28,329 nucleotides of DNA from CADCTB01 sp964479465. Its GTDB lineage: Bacteria; Actinomycetota; Acidimicrobiia; Acidimicrobiales; AC-14. The position numbers and the translations under genes were made by a program. Every line of letters begins with the position of its first letter. The first letter of the stretch is position 1. Positions 8,450-15,510 of this stretch are shown here, piece by piece. The stretch lies in the NCBI GenBank assembly GCA_964479465.1, contig CAYZMG010000057.1, positions 1-28,329 on the forward strand, in the 5' to 3' direction. Below the pieces are notes generated by a model. It had not been told where the DNA came from. It searched no databases and saw only the letters and a list, made by a program, of their open reading frames with translations.

Positions 8450-8949
8450 TCAGCCGAAGAACGAGGCGAGCGTCGCGACGAGGACGGGGTTGAACTGGTC
8501 GGGATCCTCAGGCATCGAGAAGTGGCCCACACCTGCGAGGATGATCGGCTCGACGCCGTGCCGCCGGAGTGACTCGACGTCGGTCGGCGACACGTCGGGG
8601 TTGATGGCAACGACGGGCGCCGAGAGTGCGGCGAGGGCGGCGATGATTGGCGGGTGGCGGTTGAGGGCGTAGCCGATGGATCCAAGGGCGACGAACCCGG
8701 CGACATCCTCGGCCGATGACGTCGGCTCGTCGCCGAGCGAGCGGAACGAACCTTCCCGCGTTCGGCGAGAGCTACCACGTCGTCGCCGTGGACCTCGGTG
8801 GCCACGGCGAGTCGGGAGGACGTCGACCTGCCGGCTCCAGAAGGTGCGGTTGCCGCCCACCCATGGGTGAGGACCACGGTGGGTGTATCGCCGTCGGTGC
8901 GGCCCTGGCTCTCCTATGCGATCTCGACGCCGTCGCGGCTCCGTGCCAT
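8450..8949 (-). pseudogene. Decayed alpha/beta-hydrolase gene with stop codon, frameshift and small internal inversion
   Basis: Read from the ATG at 8949, the remnant begins MARSRDGVEIA, then has an in-frame TAG (8914-8916) where hydrolases commonly have Tyr, and continues to TVVLTHGW, the oxyanion-hole HG motif. One base is then missing before GNRTFWSRQVDVLP. The next expected element, YHVVAVDLGGHGESG, is present only on the opposite strand (about 8755-8816). The minus strand resumes with REGSFRSLGDEP and runs to a typical end (LAGVGHFSMPEDPDQF and a final helix) with stop at 8450. The GxSxG nucleophile elbow and most of the cap are missing. The remnant is about 166 codons against about 260-290 for intact enzymes. 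It converges on the enolase-superfamily gene. Confidence 0.8.
8755..8816. other. In-place micro-inversion inside the hydrolase pseudogene
   Basis: This ~62-base segment reads AFGESYHVVAVDLGGHGESG on the plus strand, while the flanking hydrolase fragments read on the minus strand. Flipping it joins GTC GAC GTC CTC CC to C GCG TTC GGC GAG in frame (VDVLPAFGES). The edges carry short imperfect inverted repeats (CCTTCCCG at 8751-8758 and CGGGAGG at 8813-8819), so the exact breakpoints are ambiguous by several bases. Confidence 0.65.
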
Positions 8950-9243
8950 GCGGGCAGCATGGCAGACGCCATTACTCCGACGCGCTCCTCAGGCTGAGCG
9001 AGGCGGTCGGGGCCCCTCCCTCACGACGCGGACACCAGTGGGCGGCGAGGCGAGCGTCCGCGGGGTGCGGGCGAGGAACTCCGGCGCCCCGGGCCCGTCT
9101 TGGAGGAGGGAACGCCGGTGCCACCGCCTTCGCCCGTGGCTGTTCGTCTCCAGAAGCAGCCGGCGGGAGGGAGAGCAGGCGCGTAGCCGAGGAGGGCCCG
9201 GTCGGCGTAGGGTCGTTGCGAGGACGATGGAGGTGCGCGAGAC
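8950..9243. other. Non-coding stretch upstream of the bicupin gene
   Basis: No convincing gene, RNA or repeat is visible here. The reading frames that cross it lack recognisable motifs and start or end inside neighbours. The last part holds the bicupin Shine-Dalgarno sequence (GGAGGTG, 9229-9235). It may contain further eroded DNA continuous with the hydrolase pseudogene. Confidence 0.5.
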
Positions 9244-10200
9244 ATGGCAATCCAAGGGACGCTCGGTGTCGGGGAGGCCGTCGAGGACTGGACGGGTGAC
9301 GCTCGGTTCTTCGAGTACAGCGCCGCCGCCGATCCGATCGGCGACGGCGTCATCTCGGCGATCCAGGCGACGTCGTTCCCGGCCGAGCTGTACGCCGACG
9401 GGCCCAGCCGAGTCGTCCCCCTGGACCTCTCGGGCCAGCTCCGGACCCCCTATCCGGCCACGAGCCCGTCGTTGCTTGCCAGCTTCGTGCGGATCAACGC
9501 CGGCGACGAGCTGCGCCTGGAACCCAACGCGGCGAGCCAGCTCCTTTACTGCATCCGCGGTCGGGGGCGGTCCGAGATCGGGGAGCAATCGATGCCCTGG
9601 AAGGAGGGCGACTTCCTGACGCTGCCCGCCCAGGCCGCGGCCACCCACGTGGCCGAGGACCCGTCGGCCCTCTACCACGTCGTCGACACACCGCTGCTCG
9701 ACTACTTGGGCGCCGTCGCGTCCGTCCCCCGCTTCCGACCGACGGTGTTCTCCGCCGAGGCCGTCCGCGACAGGTTGGCCGAGGTCGCTGCCGCCCCCGA
9801 CGCAGATCGCAAGAGCAGGGTCTCGGTGCTGCTCAACAACGAGCGCTTCGACCAGACGCTCACCGTGACCCATACCCTGTGGGCGATGTTCGGAGTCCTG
9901 CCGGCGGCGAGGACCCAGCTACCCCACCGCCACCAGTCCGTCGCCCTCGACCTCATCGTCGACTGCCTCCCCGGTTGCTACAGCCTGCTGGGCGACCGCA
10001 TCGACCCGGCCACCTGCCAGATCATCGATCCCGTTCGCATCGAGTGGGAGCCCGGCGGCGCGTTCGTGACCCCGCCCGGCACCTGGCACTCGCACCACAA
10101 CGAGAGCGACCGGGACGCGCACCTCGTCCCGATCCAGGACGCGGGGCTCCAGACGTACCTGCGCACGCTCGACATCCGCTTCTCGACCACGCCGTCCTGA
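9244..10200 (+). CDS. Bicupin-domain protein of unknown substrate
   Basis: This 318-residue soluble protein has two beta-barrel cupin domains. In the first (~75-150) the usual metal-binding histidines are largely absent: LLASFVRINAGDELRLEPN and LLYCIRGRGRSEIG keep the fold pattern with Asn in place of His. The second (~215-290) has PHRHQS with H228 and H230, and GTWHSHHN with H282, H284 and H285, so a metal site is plausible there. Gentisate-dioxygenase-like bicupins have a comparable layout, but the function here is open. The ATG at 9244 has a good Shine-Dalgarno (GGAGGTG) eight bases upstream. It is the only intact gene between the GH3 cassette and RNase P RNA. Confidence 0.75.
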   Translation: MAIQGTLGVGEAVEDWTGDARFFEYSAAADPIGDGVISAIQATSFPAELYADGPSRVVPLDLSGQLRTPYPATSPSLLASFVRINAGDELRLEPNAASQLLYCIRGRGRSEIGEQSMPWKEGDFLTLPAQAAATHVAEDPSALYHVVDTPLLDYLGAVASVPRFRPTVFSAEAVRDRLAEVAAAPDADRKSRVSVLLNNERFDQTLTVTHTLWAMFGVLPAARTQLPHRHQSVALDLIVDCLPGCYSLLGDRIDPATCQIIDPVRIEWEPGGAFVTPPGTWHSHHNESDRDAHLVPIQDAGLQTYLRTLDIRFSTTPS

Positions 10201-10672
10201 CCATCGGCGTCACCCGCGCCGGTAGTAGTCGCGAGGTGACCCGTCGAGCCTTCCGCTCAACATGACGCGACCGAGCGCAATGCCAAACAGGTCAGCATCT
10301 GGCCGGTTCTTCCGGCTGGTGCCTCGCGCGTGGCGCCTCAACGCGGCGTTCGCCGGTGCCAACGCCGGCGACTGGCCGGGCCGGTGCCACATGGAGCCGG
10401 AGCGTGTTGCGGCGGAGGGGGTTGCCCGTCCGGCTGGTGAACGAGGCCGTAACGACCGGGGCGATACCGGGCGAGATGGGCGGCGAGAGTAGAGGACACC
10501 ACCTCGGGCATGGGCACGGGTACGGAAGCCGGCGCTGGCCATCAGCTCCGCCTCACTCTCCGTGACGGGCGTTTCCGGCCTCCGCTCGGGCCTCGATCAC
10601 TTCAACTAGTCCTCAGTCCTCAGAAAGTCCTCAGCTCAACGGTCATTCTCGGTTTTCTGCGGGCGACGACGG
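10201..10672. other. Gene-poor stretch after the bicupin gene
   Basis: No intact gene is recognisable. On the minus strand a frame ending at 10210 closes with protein-like sequence (DLFGIALGRVMLSGRLDG then SPRDYYRRG), which might be the C terminus of an eroded gene; I cannot name it. Near 10608-10634 there are three copies of a CCTCAG-containing repeat. No terminator with a T-tract is visible. Confidence 0.4.
10608..10634. repeat. Three short direct copies of (A)GTCCTCAG
   Basis: GTCCTCAG occurs at 10609-10616, 10616-10623 and 10627-10634. The related 9-mer CCTCAGCTC occurs at 10629-10637 and again at 10903-10911, and an inverted CTGAGGAC lies at 10911-10918. The repeats therefore bracket the nucleotidyltransferase remnant. 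They could be operator-like repeats or scars of a mobile element. Confidence 0.55.
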
Positions 10673-10935
10673 TCAGTCCTCACCACGTTCCAGGCTTCGC
10701 AGCTCGACGAGTGCCTCACGGTCCTTCGGCCGGTCGGCCACTCCTTCGAGGCGATGACGTCGTCCAGGGCGGCGACGCGAACGGCGATGCCGTGGACGCG
10801 GAGCCGGGCGTTCAGGGAACGCAGGGCGGCGGCGAGCCGGTCGAGGTTGCCGCTGCTGCGACGCGCTACACAGTCGAGGTCGGCCGTCGGCCGGCGGGCA
10901 CTCCTCAGCTCTGAGGACGAAAAGTGGTCACTCAC
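10673..10935 (-). pseudogene. Decayed nucleotidyltransferase-like gene (AbiEii-type fold)
   Basis: The remnant contains RPTADLDCVARRSSGNLDRL, which resembles the active-site strand of AbiEii/MNT-type nucleotidyltransferases (paired acidic residues in TADLD), followed by AAALRSLNARLRV. It then jumps to the late motif IAVRVAALDDVIASKEW, so the central part is deleted. After KEW the frame changes by one base and continues as DRPKDREALVELRSLERGED with a stop at 10673. The N-terminal GG(x)8-9S-type motif region is also absent. Such proteins often occur in toxin-antitoxin or abortive-infection pairs; no partner is visible. The family call rests on motifs and is moderately secure; the non-functional state is clear. 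Confidence 0.65.
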
Positions 10936-10991
10936 GGTGACTAGCGGTCCGTGTCGGATATTTCAGCGGGTTCACGAAGAGTGGTGACGGT

Positions 10992-11359
10992 GAGTCGGCC
11001 TGTAGGCGGGGTTCTGTACGTCGCCGGGAGGCGGCGCGGTGGCCATCCATCTCTGCGGCCTACCTGGGGATTGCACCTCCGAGGAGGCGCTGGACGGGCA
11101 TCCGTCCCCTGTTCGGCCTTGCTCCGGGTGGGGTTTGCCGAGCCGCCCGGGTCACCCCGGGCGCTGGTGCGCTCTTGCCGCACCGTTTCACCCTTACCTG
11201 TGCCCCTCCGTTCCATGAACATCGGGGCCATCGGCGGTCTGTTTTCTGTGGCACTTTCCTGCGGGTCACCCCGACTGGCCGCTAGCCAGCACCCTGCCCT
11301 GTGGAGCCCCGACCTTCCTCGACCCGGTCACTGCCGAGCCGCGGCCACCCGGCCGACTC
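10992..11359 (-). ncRNA. rnpB: RNase P RNA, bacterial type A-like
   Basis: The minus strand carries the conserved core of the catalytic RNA that trims tRNA 5' ends. Helix P1 is the perfect pair GGCCGACTC (11351-11359) with GAGTCGGCC (10992-11000). In order follow GAGGAAGGTCGGGGCTCC (CR I), ACAGGGCAGGGTG, CAGACCGCCGATGGCC, CAGGTAAGGGTGAAACGG, GGTGCGGCAAGAGCGCACC, CAAACCCCACCCGGAGCAAG, GAACAGGGG and the 3' core ACAGAACCCCGCCTACAGG (CR V). All match the family in sequence and order; the mature ends may extend a few bases beyond P1. The two strands of helix P4 (11305-11316 and 11004-11012) show paired substitutions relative to E. coli. No T-tract terminator follows. Confidence 0.95.
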
Positions 11360-11399
11360 ACCATCACCACCAATTGTCGCACGAGGCCTCTGCCCGGAG

Positions 11400-11458
11400 T
11401 GTGCGCAAATGGTCGTGAAAGGTAGTGATTTCGTCGAAATCACGACCATTTGGGCACA
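11400..11458. repeat. Large nested quasi-palindrome upstream of rnpB
   Basis: Arms TGTGCGCAAATGGTCGTGA (11400-11418) and TCACGACCATTTGGGCACA (11440-11458) are inverted repeats matching at 18 of 19 positions. Inside lies an odd palindrome GTGATTTCGTCGAAATCAC (11424-11442) that shares its end with the right arm. The left side also contains two similar 10-mers in tandem, GGTCGTGAAA and GGTAGTGATT (11411-11430), as if a perfect palindrome had gained one duplicated unit. It sits between the lipoprotein stop and the rnpB 5' end. It could fold as a transcript-end hairpin or be an interspersed palindromic repeat; no T-tract follows on either strand. Confidence 0.75.
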
Positions 11459-11479
11459 ACGAGTGCCGCCGGCCCGACC

Positions 11480-12301
11480 CTAGGGGAAGGTGGCGGTGAG
11501 CTGAGGGGTCACCATGGCCGCTGCCCCGATGTTGCGGATACGGATGGCGACATCGCCGGCCGGCACTGTGCCGTTGAACTGTGCCTGGGTGTTGGAGCCA
11601 TCGGCCTGGTTGGTCACGTTGCCGCCCTGGAGCAGTTCCAGACGCCCGCGGCTGTCCGTTCCCCCGAACACCGGGATGATCCTCCAGTTGAGCTGGGCCC
11701 GGTAGGTGCCGCTGCCCGCCGGCGTCATGGCAAACGTCGGCTGGCCGCCCTCGTCACTGCCGGCGACCTCCTGAAGCCGCAGGCTCACCTCACGCGACGA
11801 TGCCGCGTAGCGGATGGTGACGTCGGTCAGGGTCGTGAGGTTGCCCTCCGGTCCGTCGCTCGACGCGCCCACCTGGGCGATCTCCACGCCTGTCGCTGCC
11901 GAGCCGAGCGCCACCGTGACCGCCTCGCCGTTGGCCGGCGTGCGGCAGGCGGCGGCGCTCAGGCGGCGGTCCAGCTCGTTGGCTTGGCACACCGAGATGA
12001 CCCGGTTCGGGGAGGGCAGACCGTTGACCGTCACCGATGCGGTGGCGACGCCGGCGGGCAGCAGGACGCGCATGCCGCTGTCGGGCTCCTCCGAGTTGAG
12101 AACCCGTATGTCGGTGAGGCGAAGGGTCAGGTTGGTGGTCGGGATGGTGGTGCCTCCCGACGTGGTGGGCACCACGCTGGTCGACAAGGGAGGGCGCTCG
12201 GGCGCCGGCTCGACGTCAGTGTCCGTCTCGTCACCGCCGCTGCTTCCACAGCCGGCGGCGGTCATCACCAACAGCAACGCAAGAGTCTTGAACCGGCGCA
12301 C
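11480..12301 (-). CDS. Secreted lipoprotein of unknown function
   Basis: This 273-residue protein begins with a lipoprotein signal: basic MRRFK, a hydrophobic core (TLALLLVM) and the lipobox TAAGC with the lipidated Cys near residue 18, followed by GSSGGDETD. A Thr/Pro-rich linker (~30-55) leads to a beta-rich extracellular domain with no motif I recognise. Two cysteines (SVCQ and AACR, ~22 apart) may form a disulfide. The GTG at 12301 is chosen because it places the signal peptide at the N terminus; the open frame continues upstream into glpK. It lies 28 bases downstream of glpK on the same strand and may share that transcript. It is followed by the large palindrome. Confidence 0.8.
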   Translation of the reverse strand: MRRFKTLALLLVMTAAGCGSSGGDETDTDVEPAPERPPLSTSVVPTTSGGTTIPTTNLTLRLTDIRVLNSEEPDSGMRVLLPAGVATASVTVNGLPSPNRVISVCQANELDRRLSAAACRTPANGEAVTVALGSAATGVEIAQVGASSDGPEGNLTTLTDVTIRYAASSREVSLRLQEVAGSDEGGQPTFAMTPAGSGTYRAQLNWRIIPVFGGTDSRGRLELLQGGNVTNQADGSNTQAQFNGTVPAGDVAIRIRNIGAAAMVTPQLTATFP

Positions 12302-12329
12302 CGGGGCAGGGTACTTCGTCGGAAGCCGG

Positions 12330-13772
12330 TCAGAAGTCCAGGGCGGACAGCTCCGGGATCCAACCTCGGGCGCGCTCACAGGCGTCCCGCCAGCGCCGGC
12401 GGTCCATCGTTCCCGCCGGCTCCACCGTGGCCCGGGGCGACCAGGTGGCGGCGACCTCGTCCTCGCCGGCCCAGATCCCGACCGCCATGCCGGCCAGGAA
12501 GGCAGCGCCGAGCGTGGTGGCCTCCAGCACCGGCGAGATCTCCACCGGGCGCTGGCAGGCGTCGGCAAGGGCTTGGACAAAGACCCGGTTGGCGCTCATG
12601 CCGCCGTCGACTCGCAAGGCGGGAATGTGGCAGCTGCCGTCGGCCTCGGCCGCCTCAAGGAGGTCGGCGCCGCGGTGGGCCACACCCTCGAGCACGGCGC
12701 GCACGACCTCGGCCCGTCCGGTGCCCCCCGTGAGGCCGAGCAGGGTGCCGCGGGCGCCGAAGTCCCAGGCCGGCGTGGCCATCCCGAGCAGCGCCGGGAC
12801 GAAGAAGACGCCGCCGGCGGACTTGCAGGCGGAGGCGACAGCCTCGGATTCGCCGGCGTCGGCGATGACGCCGAGATCGTCACGCAGCCACTCGACGGCC
12901 TGGCCGGCGGTCAGCATGAAGGCTTCGATGCCCCAGGTCACCCGGCCCTCGCGCCGCCATCCGACGATGGGGAACGTTCCGTGGGGGCCCCGCTGCTCGA
13001 ACGGCGGGCGGTCGGCACCGAGGCAGAGGTCGAGCATGCCCCCGGTGCCGAAGGTCATCTTGGCCAGCCCGGAGCGGGTGCAGCCCTGGCCGATGAGAGA
13101 CGCCTGCTGATCGCCGGCGATGCCGGTCACCGGGGGCGTTCCCGGGAGCGCTGCCGCCTCGCCGATGAGGGCCGAGGAATCCACGATCCGGGGCATGACG
13201 GCCGGCGGGATGCGGAGGGTGTCGAGCACGGCTTCGTCCCAGCCAGCGCCGTCCATGCGCATGAGACCGGTCACGCCGGCATTGGAGAGGTCGGTCACAT
13301 GGAGGGCACCGCCCGAGAGCGTCCACGCCACCCAGGTGTCCACCGTGCCGAAGCAGAGGTCCCGGGTGCGGTCGGGATCGTAGGTGTCGAGGAGGTAGGC
13401 CAGCTTGGTGGCCGAGCTGCTGGGGGACAGGTGCAGGCCCTGGGCCTGGAGGGCGAGGCACATCATCACCGTGCGCTGGTCCTGCCAGCCGATACCCGGC
13501 CCGACCGGCTCGCCGCTCTGGCGGTCCCAGACGATGGTCGTCGAGCGCTGGTTGGCGATTCCGACGGCGTCGACCGGGCCGCCGGCGGCCAGGGCGGCGT
13601 GGGCGACCTCCATCACCGCGTCGGCCATCTCGGGGGCGTCGAGCTCCACGAACCCGGCCGCCGGCGTGCGGGGCAGCACGGCGCGGCGGTGGATGTGGTC
13701 GACGGTCGCGTCGGCGCCGACGATCGAGGCCCGGACGCTGCTCGTGCCGACGTCGATGACGAGCACGCTCAT
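12330..13772 (-). CDS. glpK: Glycerol kinase (FGGY carbohydrate kinase family)
   Basis: Glycerol kinase phosphorylates glycerol with ATP to sn-glycerol-3-phosphate in the cytosol. This 480-residue protein has the ATP-phosphate loop VIDVGTSSVRA (~5-15), the substrate-site WQDQRT (~96-101), FGTVDTWVAW and the family signature GIAGDQQASLIGQG (~235-248), followed by MTFGTGG and the second ATP motif LRVDGGMSANR (~380). Length is close to the usual ~500. The ATG at 13772 overlaps the TGA of the upstream membrane-protein gene by four bases (ATGA), indicating operon translation. Together with glpD it forms a glycerol use unit; no aquaporin-type glycerol facilitator is visible. Another FGGY substrate is possible but less likely given glpD. 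Confidence 0.9.
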   Translation of the reverse strand: MSVLVIDVGTSSVRASIVGADATVDHIHRRAVLPRTPAAGFVELDAPEMADAVMEVAHAALAAGGPVDAVGIANQRSTTIVWDRQSGEPVGPGIGWQDQRTVMMCLALQAQGLHLSPSSSATKLAYLLDTYDPDRTRDLCFGTVDTWVAWTLSGGALHVTDLSNAGVTGLMRMDGAGWDEAVLDTLRIPPAVMPRIVDSSALIGEAAALPGTPPVTGIAGDQQASLIGQGCTRSGLAKMTFGTGGMLDLCLGADRPPFEQRGPHGTFPIVGWRREGRVTWGIEAFMLTAGQAVEWLRDDLGVIADAGESEAVASACKSAGGVFFVPALLGMATPAWDFGARGTLLGLTGGTGRAEVVRAVLEGVAHRGADLLEAAEADGSCHIPALRVDGGMSANRVFVQALADACQRPVEISPVLEATTLGAAFLAGMAVGIWAGEDEVAATWSPRATVEPAGTMDRRRWRDACERARGWIPELSALDF

Positions 13773-14155
13773 GTCGCCCGTCCCCCTTGCCATGCGGCCA
13801 GGTACCCGCCGAACATGCCGGCGGAGGCGGCCATCAGCCCGTTGAAGACCAGCGAGACAGGGTCGGCCACCTCGCGACCGAGGGCGAGTTGGATCACGAC
13901 GATGCCGAGCACCAGGGTCACGTACGCGGCGACGGCGGCGAGCGCCCCGTGCGTCAGCGGCGACTCAGGCTGGCGGAGGGCGGCCAGGCGCCCGCCGGCG
14001 CACAGGCCCCCGAGGAGGATCAGGTACAGCGGGATGACGGCATTCCCGCCGGCGGCCGACTCGAGGGCCTGGCCGAGGATGATGGCGGGCACGGCGACGA
14101 TCACGGCCAGGCGGCCGCCGGCGAGCACGGCGCTGCGGTCGACGCTCAGGGCCAT
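13769..14155 (-). CDS. Small integral membrane protein of the glycerol operon
   Basis: This 128-residue protein is mostly hydrophobic, with about four predicted membrane helices (around 12-30, 38-55, 68-90 and 98-120) connected by short polar loops. The pattern resembles the small TIGR04086-like membrane proteins, but the match is not certain. It overlaps the FAD-oxidase gene upstream by ten bases and glpK downstream by four, so it is firmly inside the operon. A membrane anchor or transport-related role for the glycerol enzymes would be conceivable, but nothing in the sequence shows it. Confidence 0.75.
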   Translation of the reverse strand: MALSVDRSAVLAGGRLAVIVAVPAIILGQALESAAGGNAVIPLYLILLGGLCAGGRLAALRQPESPLTHGALAAVAAYVTLVLGIVVIQLALGREVADPVSLVFNGLMAASAGMFGGYLAAWQGGRAT

Positions 14156-15504
14156 GCCGGACCACCGAATTCGTGAGGGAGGCCGAGCTTGCCTGGGTTG
14201 AGGATGCCGGCGGGGTCGAGGGCCCGTTTCAGGTCGACGAGCACGCCGTGGGCCGGTCCCAGGGCCGTGGGGAGGAAGCGAGCCTTCGCCAGGCCGATCC
14301 CGTGGTGGTGGCTGAGTGCCCCGCCGGCGGCCAGGATGGCGCCGGCGGCGGCGTCCCACGCCGGCACGTACCAGTCGGTCCCCATGCCGGCGATGGTGAC
14401 GTACACGCAGGCCCCGTCGCCATAGGCATGGGACAGATGGCCCGACGTCCACACGGTGCCGGCGACGCCGGCCACCGCGGCCAGGACCGATTCGTACAGG
14501 GTGGTCAGCGCCGACCAGCCGGCGGCGACTTCGATGGTGTCGCCGAAGATGCCCTGCCGGGACAGCGCGTCGGTGTCGTAGGTGTCGTCCCGGTGGAGGA
14601 GCCATTGCTCGACCGGGCCGGCGCCCAGCGGATCGGCGCACTCCCCGGCGACGACCGCCATGGTGGCCTGGACCAGCAACTCGTCGCCCTCGTCCAGCAC
14701 GAGCAGGACGTTGGTCGACAAGCCGAAGCTGCGCTCGGACTCGGCGACGTCGTAGAGGCGCAGGACCGCCGGCGTGGCGCCGCGCCGGAGGATGCGCCGG
14801 CAGGCGTCGACGCCGGCGGCGAAGGACTCGAAGCCGTAGGCGGCGCGCATCTCGGCCGGGGGAGTGGGATGGAGGCGGAGGCGAGCGGAGGTGATGACTC
14901 CCAGGGTGCCCTCGCTGCCGACGAACAGCTGGGTGAGGTCCGGGCCGGTGGCGGCCCGGGGCGCGCCGCCGGTGTGGATGAGCCGGCCGTCGGCCAGGGC
15001 GACGTCGAGCCCGACGACCATGTCCTCGATCTTGCCGTAGCGGGTCGAGTACTGCCCGGCGGAGCGGCAGGCCAGCCACCCGCCGACGGTGGAGATGGCG
15101 ATGGACTGCGGCCGGTGGCCGAGCGTGAGGCCGTGGGCCGACCGGAGCTCGGCTTCAAGGCCGTCGCCCATGGTGCCGGCGCCGGCGTCGACAACCAGCG
15201 AGGCGTCGTCGACGGAGATCACGCCGGCCATCCCGCGCAGGTCCAGCACGACGCCGCCGTGCACCGGCATCGCCCCGCCGCAGACGCCGCTGCGGGCGCC
15301 GGCGGGCGTGACGGGCACCCGGGCGGCCGAGCACGCAGCCAGCACAGCGGCCACCTCGCCGGGGGTGGCGGGTTGGGCGATGGCATCGGGTGGGCGGGCC
15401 ACGGTGGCGGCCATGGCCCAGCGGTCCCGGGCCGAGACGTCGAGGTCGGCGGGGTCGGTGGAGACCCGGGCGCAGACGGAGCGGAGTCGGTCGACGATGT
15501 CCAC
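14146..15504 (-). CDS. FAD-linked oxidase, AGPS-like (VAO/PCMH family)
   Basis: This 452-residue flavoprotein has the PCMH-type FAD-binding fold: TPAGARSGVCGG (~65-76) binds the FAD pyrophosphate, and STVGGWLACRSAGQYSTRYG (~140-159) and LFVGSEGTLGVIT (~190-203) are further FAD loops. The C-terminal cap carries GHLSHAYGDGACVYVTIAG and a triple histidine HHHGIG (399-404), both resembling alkylglycerone-phosphate synthase, where the histidines are catalytic. AGPS exchanges the acyl group of acyl-DHAP for a fatty alcohol; relatives oxidise D-lactate or glycolate. Position between glpD and glpK favours a glycerol-3-phosphate/DHAP-related substrate. It starts six bases after the glpD stop. The exact reaction is open. 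Confidence 0.85.
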   Translation of the reverse strand: MDIVDRLRSVCARVSTDPADLDVSARDRWAMAATVARPPDAIAQPATPGEVAAVLAACSAARVPVTPAGARSGVCGGAMPVHGGVVLDLRGMAGVISVDDASLVVDAGAGTMGDGLEAELRSAHGLTLGHRPQSIAISTVGGWLACRSAGQYSTRYGKIEDMVVGLDVALADGRLIHTGGAPRAATGPDLTQLFVGSEGTLGVITSARLRLHPTPPAEMRAAYGFESFAAGVDACRRILRRGATPAVLRLYDVAESERSFGLSTNVLLVLDEGDELLVQATMAVVAGECADPLGAGPVEQWLLHRDDTYDTDALSRQGIFGDTIEVAAGWSALTTLYESVLAAVAGVAGTVWTSGHLSHAYGDGACVYVTIAGMGTDWYVPAWDAAAGAILAAGGALSHHHGIGLAKARFLPTALGPAHGVLVDLKRALDPAGILNPGKLGLPHEFGGPAWP

Positions 15505-15510
15505 GGGCGA

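Noticed and set aside
8771..8824. Minus-strand reading containing TEVHGDDVVALAERGKV as the hydrolase continuation
   Set aside because: It is the reverse reading of the inverted segment; the plus-strand reading matches the conserved hydrolase element far better.
12330..14201. Long plus-strand frame of nearly 800 codons opposite glpK
   Set aside because: Composition is typical of antisense frames and glpK motifs on the minus strand are complete.
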